A stretch of 37,907 nt of DNA from a bacterium (lineage in GTDB: Bacteria; CG2-30-53-67): positions 1 to 37,907 of the forward strand of contig CAKKPE010000014.1 of NCBI GenBank assembly GCA_919901565.1, given 5' to 3'. Below are positions 1 to 7,195 of the stretch, one piece after another. The notes under the pieces were generated by a model that saw only the letters and a list, made by a program, of their open reading frames with translations, ran no database searches and was not told where the DNA came from. Position 1 is the first letter of the stretch. The number at the start of each line of letters is the position of its first letter. Made by a program: the position numbers and the translations under genes.

Positions 1-72
1 GAAGGGTAACATGTTGATTTACCAATATTTTGATTTTTCAACTGCGGAAGATGGGCTAACCGAAATGCTTTA

Positions 73-172
73 CCCCTCACCCTTACCCCACAAGGGGCGA
101 GGAAACTACCAGTGGGCCTCCCCTCCCTTGATGGCATATGGCCCGGGGCCAACAGCTCATAGAGAAGATTTT
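73..172. repeat. dispersed palindromic repeats upstream of ettA
   Basis: The 292 bases before ettA hold no convincing gene. Positions 73-102 are a CCCTCACCC...AAGGGG-type repeat that recurs near 6973, 7015, 26660 and 26710. Positions 131-172 resemble the 'GGCCAACGGCCCATAGAGG' repeat seen at 33470-33513 and 34721-34757. The apparent reading frame through here is built from these repeats. Confidence 0.6.
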
Positions 173-292
173 ATGAAACCTGTCTATTCTGTTTCGAGAC
201 GATTAACAAGTCAAAATGTATTGCATCCCGCCCTGTTTTTCTATATGGTATCCTGACACAAATCACTACTATCAGAGAGGACGTGAAACACA

Positions 293-1975
293 ATGGGCCA
301 GGAACCGAACAAAGTCATATACTCCATGGTCGGGGTAAGCAAATATTACGACAAGAAACCGGTGATCAAGGATATCTACCTTTCCTATTTCTACGGCGCA
401 AAGATCGGCGTCCTGGGGCTGAACGGGTCCGGAAAGAGTTCTCTCCTGCGGATTCTTGCGGGCGTGGACAAGGAGTTCAACGGCGAGACCGTGCTCTCGC
501 CCGGGCATACGGTCGGCTTTCTCGAACAGGAACCCAAACTGGACGAGACAAAAACCGTGCGGGAGATTGTGGAGCAGGGGGTCAAGGAAATCGTTGACCT
601 GATCCGTGAATACAACGGGATCAACGAGAAGTTTGCCGAGCCCATGTCGGACGACGAGATGAACAAACTCATCGAGCTTCAGGGTGAGGTGCAGGAGAAG
701 CTCGATACGCTGGGAGCGTGGGATCTGGACTCAAGGCTGGAAATGGCCATGGATGCCCTGCGCTGTCCGCCCGGAGACACGTCCGTCAAGATCCTCTCCG
801 GCGGAGAACGCCGCCGCGTGGCGCTATGCCGGCTCCTCCTGCAGAATCCGGACATCCTGTTGCTCGACGAACCTACCAACCATCTGGACGCAGAGTCCGT
901 GGCATGGCTGGAGCACCATCTTAAGAACTACGCGGGGACCATTATCGCCGTGACCCATGACCGTTATTTCCTGGACAATGTGGCCGGGTGGATCCTGGAG
1001 TTGGACCGCGGACAGGGTATTCCGTGGCACGGAAACTATTCCTCCTGGCTGGAGCAGAAACGGGAAAAGCTCAAGCGCGAGGAAAAGAGCGAAAGCGAAC
1101 GGCAGAAGACCCTGCAGCGTGAACTGGAGTGGATCCGGATGTCGCCGAAAGGACGTCATGCCAAATCAAAGGCGCGCATCAATTCCTATGAATCCCTGCT
1201 GACCCAGGACGGCGAAAAACGGGCAAAGGACCTGGAGATCTATATCCCGCCGGGGCCCCGTCTGGGAAAGGTCGTCATCGAGGCCGATAACGTGGGAAAA
1301 ACCTACGACGAGAGGATCCTGATCGAAGGGCTCTCTTTCTCACTTCCGCCCGGTGGTATCGTGGGAATCATCGGGCCGAACGGGGCGGGAAAGACCACCC
1401 TGTTCCGGATGATCACCGGTCAGGAAAAGCCCGATACCGGCACGTTCAAAATCGGGGAGACGGTCAAACTGGCCTATGTGGACCAGAGCCGGGACGTGCT
1501 CGATCCGGAGAAGACCATCTGGGAGGTGATTTCAGGCGGTGAAGAAACCCTCCAGCTCGGCAAGAGGCAGGCCAATTCACGCGCCTATGTGGCGCGGTTC
1601 AATTTCTCCGGCACCGACCAGCAGAAAAAAGTCGGCACGCTCTCCGGAGGCGAGAGGAACCGGGTCCACCTGGCACGCATCCTGAAACAAGAAGCCAATG
1701 TGCTCCTTCTTGACGAGCCGACCAATGACCTGGATGTGAACACCATGCGCGCCTTGGAGGAGGCGCTGGAGAATTTTGCAGGATGTGCCGTGGTCATCAG
1801 CCACGACCGGTGGTTCCTGGACCGGATCGCCACCCATATCCTCGCCTTCGAGGGTGAGAGCCGGGCCGTCTGGTTCGACGGAAACTATTCCGAGTATGAA
1901 GCGGACAAAAGGGCCCGTCTCGGCGCCGCTGCAGACCAGCCGCACCGGATCAAATACCGGCAGCTGACGAGGTGA
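293..1975 (+). CDS. ettA: energy-dependent translational throttle protein EttA (ABC-F ATPase)
   Basis: This is an ABC-F family ATPase of 560 residues that binds the ribosomal E site and gates entry into elongation according to ATP/ADP level; that role is known for the family, not shown here. Two ABC domains are visible. The first has a Walker A (GLNGSGKSS) near residue 43, the signature LSGGERRR and Walker B LLLDEPTNHLD. The second has GPNGAGKTT near 363, LSGGERNR and LLLDEPTNDLD. A charged linker lies between them. There are no membrane segments, as expected for a cytosolic factor. The N-terminus (MGQEPNKVIYSM) aligns with the usual EttA start; the purine-rich stretch upstream is somewhat far from the ATG. 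The gene is convergent with the LOG-like gene, 8 bases away. Other ABC-F paralogues such as Uup are less likely given length and linker. Confidence 0.93.
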   Translation: MGQEPNKVIYSMVGVSKYYDKKPVIKDIYLSYFYGAKIGVLGLNGSGKSSLLRILAGVDKEFNGETVLSPGHTVGFLEQEPKLDETKTVREIVEQGVKEIVDLIREYNGINEKFAEPMSDDEMNKLIELQGEVQEKLDTLGAWDLDSRLEMAMDALRCPPGDTSVKILSGGERRRVALCRLLLQNPDILLLDEPTNHLDAESVAWLEHHLKNYAGTIIAVTHDRYFLDNVAGWILELDRGQGIPWHGNYSSWLEQKREKLKREEKSESERQKTLQRELEWIRMSPKGRHAKSKARINSYESLLTQDGEKRAKDLEIYIPPGPRLGKVVIEADNVGKTYDERILIEGLSFSLPPGGIVGIIGPNGAGKTTLFRMITGQEKPDTGTFKIGETVKLAYVDQSRDVLDPEKTIWEVISGGEETLQLGKRQANSRAYVARFNFSGTDQQKKVGTLSGGERNRVHLARILKQEANVLLLDEPTNDLDVNTMRALEEALENFAGCAVVISHDRWFLDRIATHILAFEGESRAVWFDGNYSEYEADKRARLGAAADQPHRIKYRQLTR

Positions 1976-1983
1976 GGGTTAGA

Positions 1984-3015
1984 TCATCCGTTATTGATGA
2001 CGTCGATAAGGTTTCGAAGACGGCCGAAGTCCTGCCTGCTGAAATCAACAACAAGCCTCGGCAGATGGGCGATCTCGGGCTCGTCGGACTCTGCCGGAAG
2101 AGGGCCCGAAAGAGTGAGACTGCCCCGGGGTAACAGGATATCGGGAAAACGTTCATTGAGTTCCATGACCCGCTGCGGGTCAATGGCAGAAGTCAGACGA
2201 ATCACCAGCTTCTCTCCAACAAACCTCATGCTGTGATAGCGCCGGTAGAAATGATCGATCTTTGCCAGCGCATCATCCGCCGACTCGACCCGTTCGAAGA
2301 GATCAAAGTCCGTGTCGCTGATATAACCGTGGTCCAGAAGCTCTTTCTTGAAGAACTTGAGCCACTGCGACCAGTAGGAGCCGCCCGGCTCATCCACCAG
2401 GATGAGCGGCAGGGGATCCCGCTTCCCGGTCTGCAGGAGCGTGAGGGTCTCCATAGCCTCATCGAGCGTGCCGAACCCGCCCGGGAAGAGCACAATGGCA
2501 TTCGCTTCCTTGATGAAGGCCACCTTCCGGTTGAAGAAATATTTGTACATGATATGACGGGGGTTCCCTTCAAGCACGGGATTGGGCTTCTGCTCAAAAG
2601 GGAGCCGGATGTTGACGCCGAAGGAGTTTTCCGGGCCCGCGCCCTCATTCACGGCCTGCATGATCCCGGGACCGCCGCCTGTAATCACCATGTACCCGCC
2701 CTGGACAAGCCTTTTGCCGAAGAGGCGGGCCATCTGGTACGTGGGCTCTTCAGGCCTGGTCCTGGCTGAACCGAAAACGGTTATTTTTTTCACATGCCTG
2801 TAAGGGCTGAAGACCTTGACGGTAAAACGCATCTCCTTAAGGGTGGCATTCATGAACTTCAGATCGGCCCTGTTCACACCCTCCTGCCCGGCCTTCAGTG
2901 CCGCCAGGATCATTTCCCGGACGATTTCCGGGTGATAGACACCCCCGATTTTTTTGATCAACTGTTCGATGGCCTCATCTGCAGGGCCGTTGGTTTTGGT
3001 AAAGTGAAGTTCCAT
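1984..3015 (-). CDS. LOG family / TIGR00730 Rossmann-fold nucleotide hydrolase
   Basis: A 343-residue protein with the two hallmark motifs of the lysine decarboxylase-like LOG family: GGGPGIMQAVNEGA in the middle and PGGFGTLDEAMETLT about 55 residues later. Family members are nucleoside 5'-monophosphate phosphoribohydrolases (cytokinin-activating in plants, nucleotide salvage or PpnN-like in bacteria); the substrate here is unknown. The protein has about 85 extra N-terminal and about 80 extra C-terminal residues around the Rossmann core, as in the longer bacterial forms. I chose the ATG at 3015 because GGAGG lies 11 bases upstream; a TTG six codons earlier would overlap that ribosome binding site. 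The gene is convergent with ettA and divergent from the HNH gene. Confidence 0.85.
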   Translation of the reverse strand: MELHFTKTNGPADEAIEQLIKKIGGVYHPEIVREMILAALKAGQEGVNRADLKFMNATLKEMRFTVKVFSPYRHVKKITVFGSARTRPEEPTYQMARLFGKRLVQGGYMVITGGGPGIMQAVNEGAGPENSFGVNIRLPFEQKPNPVLEGNPRHIMYKYFFNRKVAFIKEANAIVLFPGGFGTLDEAMETLTLLQTGKRDPLPLILVDEPGGSYWSQWLKFFKKELLDHGYISDTDFDLFERVESADDALAKIDHFYRRYHSMRFVGEKLVIRLTSAIDPQRVMELNERFPDILLPRGSLTLSGPLPAESDEPEIAHLPRLVVDFSRQDFGRLRNLIDVINNG

Positions 3016-3137
3016 GTAATGATATTCCTCCAATAATTTCTTATTCCGAGTGTATCTGAATACTAATCATTTTGCCATGGAATAAGCAAGTTTAAAACAT
3101 ATTGCATCTTTCCCGATTTTTTTGTATCCTATCCGGC

Positions 3138-3479
3138 ATGGGCATAAGAAAGAGCAATTACAGCGTCCGCAAGAAACTGCGGCCCGTGAAAAAAGAGAGC
3201 GGGAAATCCGTTGAGGAGATCGTCCGGGAGCTTAAAAAGATCCGGTCTGATAGTGAAGGCTACAGGGACAGTTCGCTCAGGATTCACGGACTGATCTGTG
3301 CAAAATGCGCAAGGGAGTTTGAGAACAAGGACCGGCATCTCCTGACCGTCCATCACAAAGACGGGAACCACATGAATAATCCGCCGGACGGGTCCAACTG
3401 GGAAAACCTGTGCATCTACTGTCATGATGACGAACACAGCCGGGGGCGGCTTGGCAGTTACTTGAGTGACAAAGAATAA
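3138..3479 (+). CDS. YajD-like HNH nuclease
   Basis: A small HNH endonuclease-fold protein of 113 residues. The C-terminal half carries the zinc-ribbon/HNH pattern: CAKC, then TVHHKDGNHMNNPPDG, then ENLCIYCHDDEH. This closely follows the pattern of E. coli YajD (CGRC..., TVHHIDHDHTNNPEDGSNWE, LCLYCHDHEH). The N-terminal 50 residues are basic (KSNYSVRKKLRPVKKE). Its cellular target is unknown. I prefer the ATG at 3138; a TTG in frame at 3102 would add 12 unlikely residues, and neither has a strong ribosome binding site. It lies 15 bases before the lipoprotein gene, so the two may be co-transcribed. Confidence 0.82.
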   Translation: MGIRKSNYSVRKKLRPVKKESGKSVEEIVRELKKIRSDSEGYRDSSLRIHGLICAKCAREFENKDRHLLTVHHKDGNHMNNPPDGSNWENLCIYCHDDEHSRGRLGSYLSDKE

Positions 3480-3494
3480 AGAAAGGGACTATCC

Positions 3495-3827
3495 ATGAAA
3501 AGAAATAGGATTGCTTTTACACTTCTGGCCGTTTTGTTCCTGGCCATAACAGCCGCCGGGTGCATGACCATCGGCCACGAATTTCGTGTCGATGCCGTAT
3601 CCAGGATACGCATCGGCGAGACCACCCGCCTGCAGATCGGCGATATCTTCGGCCCGCCATGGCGTACGGGACTGGAAGACGGGAAAACAACATGGACCTA
3701 TGCCCATTACCGTTACTCCATGCTCGGAGGGTCTATGACCAGGGACCTGGTCATACGCTTCGATGACAAGGGCGTGGTGACCTCCTACACCTTCAACTCA
3801 TCCTATCCCGAAGACCAGAGGCGATAG
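3495..3827 (+). CDS. small outer-membrane lipoprotein, SmpA/BamE-like
   Basis: A 110-residue predicted lipoprotein. The N-terminus has basic residues (MKRNR), a hydrophobic stretch and a lipobox ending AAGC at residue 23, so the mature protein should start at that Cys. The mature part (IRIGETTRLQIGDIFGPPWRT...TTWTYAHYRY...DLVIRFDDKGVV) has the small alpha-beta pattern of SmpA/OmlA/BamE-type domains, where a short helix is followed by a WxYxxY strand and a 'F.. G V V' strand. A good ribosome binding site (AAAGGGA) sits 6 bases before the ATG. The 3' end overlaps the convergent DUF523 gene by 25 bases. The specific function is unknown. Confidence 0.78.
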   Translation: MKRNRIAFTLLAVLFLAITAAGCMTIGHEFRVDAVSRIRIGETTRLQIGDIFGPPWRTGLEDGKTTWTYAHYRYSMLGGSMTRDLVIRFDDKGVVTSYTFNSSYPEDQRR

Positions 3828-4309
3828 GTAAAGTTCTCCCGCGTAACAGGGTCCTGGAGGCCATCTTCATCCTCTACGGGCAGGGAGGGGAAATGTCCCA
3901 TGAATGCCCGTGCAAACAGGCCGGCCCCGGTATGTTTGACCGTTCCGGACGCAGACTCTATGCTCACATCCCGCATCCCGCAGCTCGGTGATCTGCTTTT
4001 GAAGATGAAACCGCGAAGTCCATCCTCTTCAAGTGCCGGAAGTTTTGCCCTGGCCCATTGCAGCATCCGGTTTGTGTGGTCAATCCCGGTCGCCATGGTC
4101 ATCAGGCGGGGCAAATCAGGGTCTCCAACCAGGTGCATCGGCTCCCTGGGCACAGAAAGCCCGCACTCCGCCTCCGGGCATACAGGGACCCAATCAGCAA
4201 ACCCTCCCAGGGTCTCTTTCAAACAGGGATTCAGCCGGTGCCCGCCGTCATAACGGACCTTCTCACCCAGGAGACAGGCGCTTATCCCTATCCTGATCAG
4301 CTTTTCCAT
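3803..4309 (-). CDS. DUF523 family protein (YbbK-like)
   Basis: A 168-residue protein of the DUF523 family. Diagnostic motifs are ISACLLGEKVRYDGGH at the N-terminus, CPEAECGL with PREPMHL in the middle, and FKSRSPSCG near residue 103. The conserved cysteines suggest a metal site or a redox/sulfur role; the family's function is not established, although related domains are sometimes fused to DUF1722. It is cytosolic by appearance, with no signal peptide. The gene is 73 bases downstream of the cobyrinate synthase gene on the same strand, so co-transcription is possible. The last codons overlap the lipoprotein gene on the other strand. Confidence 0.85.
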   Translation of the reverse strand: MEKLIRIGISACLLGEKVRYDGGHRLNPCLKETLGGFADWVPVCPEAECGLSVPREPMHLVGDPDLPRLMTMATGIDHTNRMLQWARAKLPALEEDGLRGFIFKSRSPSCGMRDVSIESASGTVKHTGAGLFARAFMGHFPSLPVEDEDGLQDPVTRENFTYRLWSSG

Positions 4310-4382
4310 GAGTCATTCAGCCTTGATCTGGACGATGGTCCGGTGAAAACAGTGAGCAGATGAGGGCGCTTCAGAATCCGCT

Positions 4383-5765
4383 TCACCGGCTCATCCTGAA
4401 GTTGATACCCCGCACAAAGGAGACAAAGCGCCCGGCCCACTCCGGAGCGCCCGCATGGTGGAGATGGGCATAGGAGGCCAGGACATTTTTGTAGAGGATG
4501 CCGTCATGTTTACCATCTATCCCCTGTCCGCGGGCCATTCGGTAGGCAAAATCCGCCTTGCCCGGATTGGCCACCCGTGAATGATGAAACTCATGGGCCC
4601 GGATATCGGTCTCGGCCGGAGACCAGGGCCCTTTCCCCGTATGCTTCAGGATCACATAGCCGTGGCCCATGGGACGGGCCAGCATCTCGATGTCACAGGG
4701 AAGCGCACCCACCATGGACCGTGTCCGGCCGTTAAAGGAGATGGAACGAGACAGGTACATCAGTCCTCCGCATTCGGCATAGACCGGCATCCCCTGTTCA
4801 ATAGCGGAGCGGATCTCCGAGCGGAGAGATGCATTTTTTTCCAGTGCTTCCATGAAGATCTCAGGGAACCCGCCGCCGATATAGAGCCCGTTGACCTCAG
4901 GCAGGTGCGAGTCTCTCAGGGTATTGAACGGGACCATTTCGGCCCCGACCATGCCCAGGGCCTGCAGGTTCTCCGGGTAATAAAAGGTAAAGGCGGGATC
5001 CGAGGCCAGGCCGAGCCTTACATCCGGGGCCGGGAAGCGGATAACGGGTTCCTTCCCTGCCCGGATCACCGGGGCTGAACCAGCTATCTCCAGAATCCGG
5101 TTGAGGTCCAGGTGTTGCTTCACGGCATGAGCGATCCTATCTATCACCGGGTTCAGTGCGGTGTCTTCTTTGAGCGGTGTGAGTCCCAGGTGGCGCTCTT
5201 CAATAAGAAGCTCTTCGCTGTCCGGAATGGCCCCCACTACCTCAATGCCGCAATAATAACTCAGGGCGTCCCTGAGTTTCTTCTCATGCCTCGCCCCGCG
5301 GACCCGGTTCAGGATCACCGCTGCGATATGGGTCTCAGGCTCGAACTTCTGGTGCCCGAGGATCAGCGGTGCCACTCCCCGGGCCATGCGCAGGGCATTG
5401 ACCACAAGGATCGCAGGGGCCTTGAGCAGCCTCGAAAGGGCGGCGGTGCTGTCCGTACCCTTGAGATCGAGCCCGTCGTAAAAGCCCATGTTACCTTCGA
5501 TCACGGAGAGGTCCGATCCCCGTCCAGCCTCGCCAAACGTATCAAGGATCTTCTGCTCCCCCATCATGAAGAAATCGAGGTTCCGGCACTCCCGGCCCGA
5601 TGCCGCGGTCAGCCACATGGGATCGATAAAATCCGGCCCCTTCTTGAAAGGCTGGACCGAAACCCCCATCGCCATGAATGCCGCACAGAGCCCTATGCTG
5701 ATGGTCGACTTCCCGGAACTCCTGTGTGGGGCGGAGATAACGATACGGGGCCTTGCCTCTTCCAT
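4383..5765 (-). CDS. cbiA: cobyrinate a,c-diamide synthase
   Basis: A 460-residue enzyme of the CbiA/CobB family, which uses ATP and glutamine to amidate the a and c side chains of cobyrinate (or hydrogenobyrinate) in corrin synthesis. The N-terminal half is a dethiobiotin-synthetase-like P-loop domain (SAPHRSSGKST, residues 12-22) with the DGLDLKGTDST segment. The C-terminal third is a class I glutamine amidotransferase with nucleophile Cys in YAECGGLMYLS. An H-X-F-H-H motif near the C-terminus completes the amidotransferase part. I chose the ATG at 5765, which has GGAG five bases upstream, rather than the TTG at 5786. No other corrin genes and no cobalamin riboswitch are visible nearby, so this is an isolated pathway gene. 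A related enzyme, CfbB of F430 synthesis, cannot be excluded by sequence reading alone. Confidence 0.88.
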   Translation of the reverse strand: MEEARPRIVISAPHRSSGKSTISIGLCAAFMAMGVSVQPFKKGPDFIDPMWLTAASGRECRNLDFFMMGEQKILDTFGEAGRGSDLSVIEGNMGFYDGLDLKGTDSTAALSRLLKAPAILVVNALRMARGVAPLILGHQKFEPETHIAAVILNRVRGARHEKKLRDALSYYCGIEVVGAIPDSEELLIEERHLGLTPLKEDTALNPVIDRIAHAVKQHLDLNRILEIAGSAPVIRAGKEPVIRFPAPDVRLGLASDPAFTFYYPENLQALGMVGAEMVPFNTLRDSHLPEVNGLYIGGGFPEIFMEALEKNASLRSEIRSAIEQGMPVYAECGGLMYLSRSISFNGRTRSMVGALPCDIEMLARPMGHGYVILKHTGKGPWSPAETDIRAHEFHHSRVANPGKADFAYRMARGQGIDGKHDGILYKNVLASYAHLHHAGAPEWAGRFVSFVRGINFRMSR

Positions 5766-5896
5766 GAAGACTCCAAAAATCCTCAATCTTTTTGATTTAC
5801 TGAGACATGGTACATTCCCAAAGGCGTAAAAATCAAGCTAATAAAAATCTCTTGACCAACGAACATTCTATATTGGATAATGAAATTAACCTTGCA

Positions 5897-6070
5897 ATGG
5901 ATTTTATAATGAAATGCGTTGTCAGATACAAACCTATTCTCTGGAAGACCAATCCTGAAGACGCTGCCGAACTCAAGGCCGCCTTCCTGAACGGGGACGG
6001 CCTCTGCCCTGCCTGTAAACGCGATGGGCTTTCCGTGCCCATCGAAGAACGGTTCGGAGAAACCCCTTGA
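5897..6070 (+). CDS. possible small Cys-containing ORF, unknown
   Basis: A weak candidate of 57 codons. It contains a CPAC pair and a gene-like composition (NPEDAAELKAAF...GLCPACKRDG). There is no clear ribosome binding site. After its TGA at 6068 the same frame stays open for 19 more codons (EGDGTYAVC...) to a TAA at 6130, which also looks protein-like. It may be a gene remnant, a gene broken by a nonsense change, or chance. I do not recognise the family. The rest of the 5766-6159 interval shows nothing I can name. Confidence 0.25.
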   Translation: MDFIMKCVVRYKPILWKTNPEDAAELKAAFLNGDGLCPACKRDGLSVPIEERFGETP

Positions 6071-6159
6071 GAAGGCGATGGAACCTACGCCGTGTGCGCA
6101 GGACTCAAACATGCCTCCCCGCTTGATTAAGCCGCACTGGAATCCAAAGGCGGGGCGGA

Positions 6160-6348
6160 TCATTTACTGTGGTAAAAGGAGTTGTTGATCTCAACCGTTT
6201 GAAAGTGACCGGCGGAGAAGGTGAGCCACGCTCTTTGTCTGAGTTCAGGCGGATAAAAAACCCCGTCTCCCCAATGGCCGTAGTTCCAGCCCGAAGTCCC
6301 GATGAAGATATTCCCTGAAGTTCCGTCCGACCGCCTCTTCGTTGTCAT
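6160..6348 (-). pseudogene. N-terminal fragment of a DUF72 (YecE-like) protein
   Basis: About 50 codons match the start of DUF72/YecE proteins: IFIGTSGWNYGHW, then FYPPELRQRAWL, then FQTVEINNSFY. Intact members are around 240-300 residues, so over three quarters is missing; a stop follows FYHSK directly. Upstream, the frame runs into a dispersed repeat (6338-6391) that encodes IPRPLRSIGMTT, a typical repeat-derived peptide. Both ends therefore look cut. It is not expected to make a working protein. Confidence 0.75.
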
Positions 6349-6391
6349 TCCGATGGAGCGGAGCGGTCGAGGAATCTTTGCCTCTGACATG
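6338..6391. repeat. dispersed repeat between two gene fragments
   Basis: A stretch reading GTCATTCCGATGGAGCGGAG followed by CGGTCGAGGAATCTTTGCC, of the type found in many copies between genes of environmental Gram-negative bacteria. It sits exactly between a truncated DUF72 gene and a truncated oxidase-family gene that point away from each other, so it may mark a recombination junction. Confidence 0.5.
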
Positions 6392-6392
6392 A

Positions 6393-6959
6393 GGAATACA
6401 CCATCTTTTAAGCAACCACCAGCTCAAACTGGAACGGCTTATCAATACCGACAGTCTTGCTGACAAGGAGTGGATAGAAGAACATCAGAAGATCGCCTAC
6501 AAGTATTTTGTTATTGCGACGCTCCTTTTCGGTCTTCAGGTGGTTTTCGGCCTTATTTTGGGTGCAAAGTATGTATGGGATGTTGATCCTTTAATCCATA
6601 TCCTCCCCTTTAATACATCAATAGCGATACACGTAAACCTCCTCATTGTATGGCTCCTCTTCGGCTTCATGGGAGGGACCTACTACCTTGTTCCTGAAGA
6701 GACCGAAACAGAGATATACAGTACAGGGCTCGCTAAACTGCAACTCTACCTCTTTGCAGCCCTCGGCGTCACCGCCGTCATCGGATACATGGCGGGCTGG
6801 TCATGGGGTATGCCATTCCTTGAACAACCTACCATCCTTAAAATGGGCATCGTGGTGGTTGCGCTGATATTCCTATTCAATATTATGATCCTCATGGTAT
6901 TGGCACTGGCTGTTGCAGGGATCGTACAGGTATATAGTGTCGTGTCACGTGTAAAATGA
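6393..6959 (+). pseudogene. N-terminal fragment of a NorB-like haem-copper oxidase subunit
   Basis: The open frame begins right after a stop at 6390 and lacks an ATG before the conserved part (about 6405 onward: LKLERLIN...DKEWIEEHQKIAYKYF). A GTG at 6540 is internal to the similarity. The segment IAIHVNLLIVWLLFGFMGG followed by TYYLVPEE is characteristic of nitric oxide reductase NorB/qNOR-type subunits, where that His is a low-spin haem ligand. About four membrane helices are present, and the frame stops at 6959. Full-length members have 12 or more helices and further His ligands that are absent here. It is therefore a truncated remnant with a lost 5' start and lost catalytic core. Confidence 0.75.
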
Positions 6960-6972
6960 CGTATCCCATTTT

Positions 6973-7052
6973 CCCCCTCACCTCCATCCCCAAGGGGAGA
7001 GGAAGTTCAAACATCCCTTCTCCCCTATGGGGAGAAGGTTAGGATGAGGGGG
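6973..7052. repeat. facing pair of CCCTCAC...GGGGAGAGG-type palindromic repeats
   Basis: Two related units face each other: 6973-7002 and 7015-7052 (CCTTCTCCCCTATGGGGAGA then AGGTTAGGATGAGGGGG). Together they can fold into a long imperfect hairpin. The second unit is almost identical to 26660-26696. They lie downstream of the NorB-like fragment and of the sensor kinase gene, so they could act as a bidirectional terminator. Confidence 0.65.
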
Positions 7053-7195
7053 TGACACCAAAAGACACTGCAATGTTGACGCGACCCTATGCCCCTTGAC
7101 CCCAAGAAGCCAGGCAAAGACAAAGAACAGCGGGGCACGCGAAGCGTAACCCTTCTCTTTTCACCGCTCTTTTGGAGATGATCCAGATTGAAAGA

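Noticed and set aside
11-256. Open frame before ettA
   Set aside because: Its sequence is made of dispersed repeats, with no ribosome binding site and no protein-like features. Frames at 33343-33651 and 34616-34798 are rejected for the same reason.
5766-5896. Cobalamin riboswitch before the cobyrinate synthase gene
   Set aside because: The leader is short and shows no B12-box-like sequence or long structured region.
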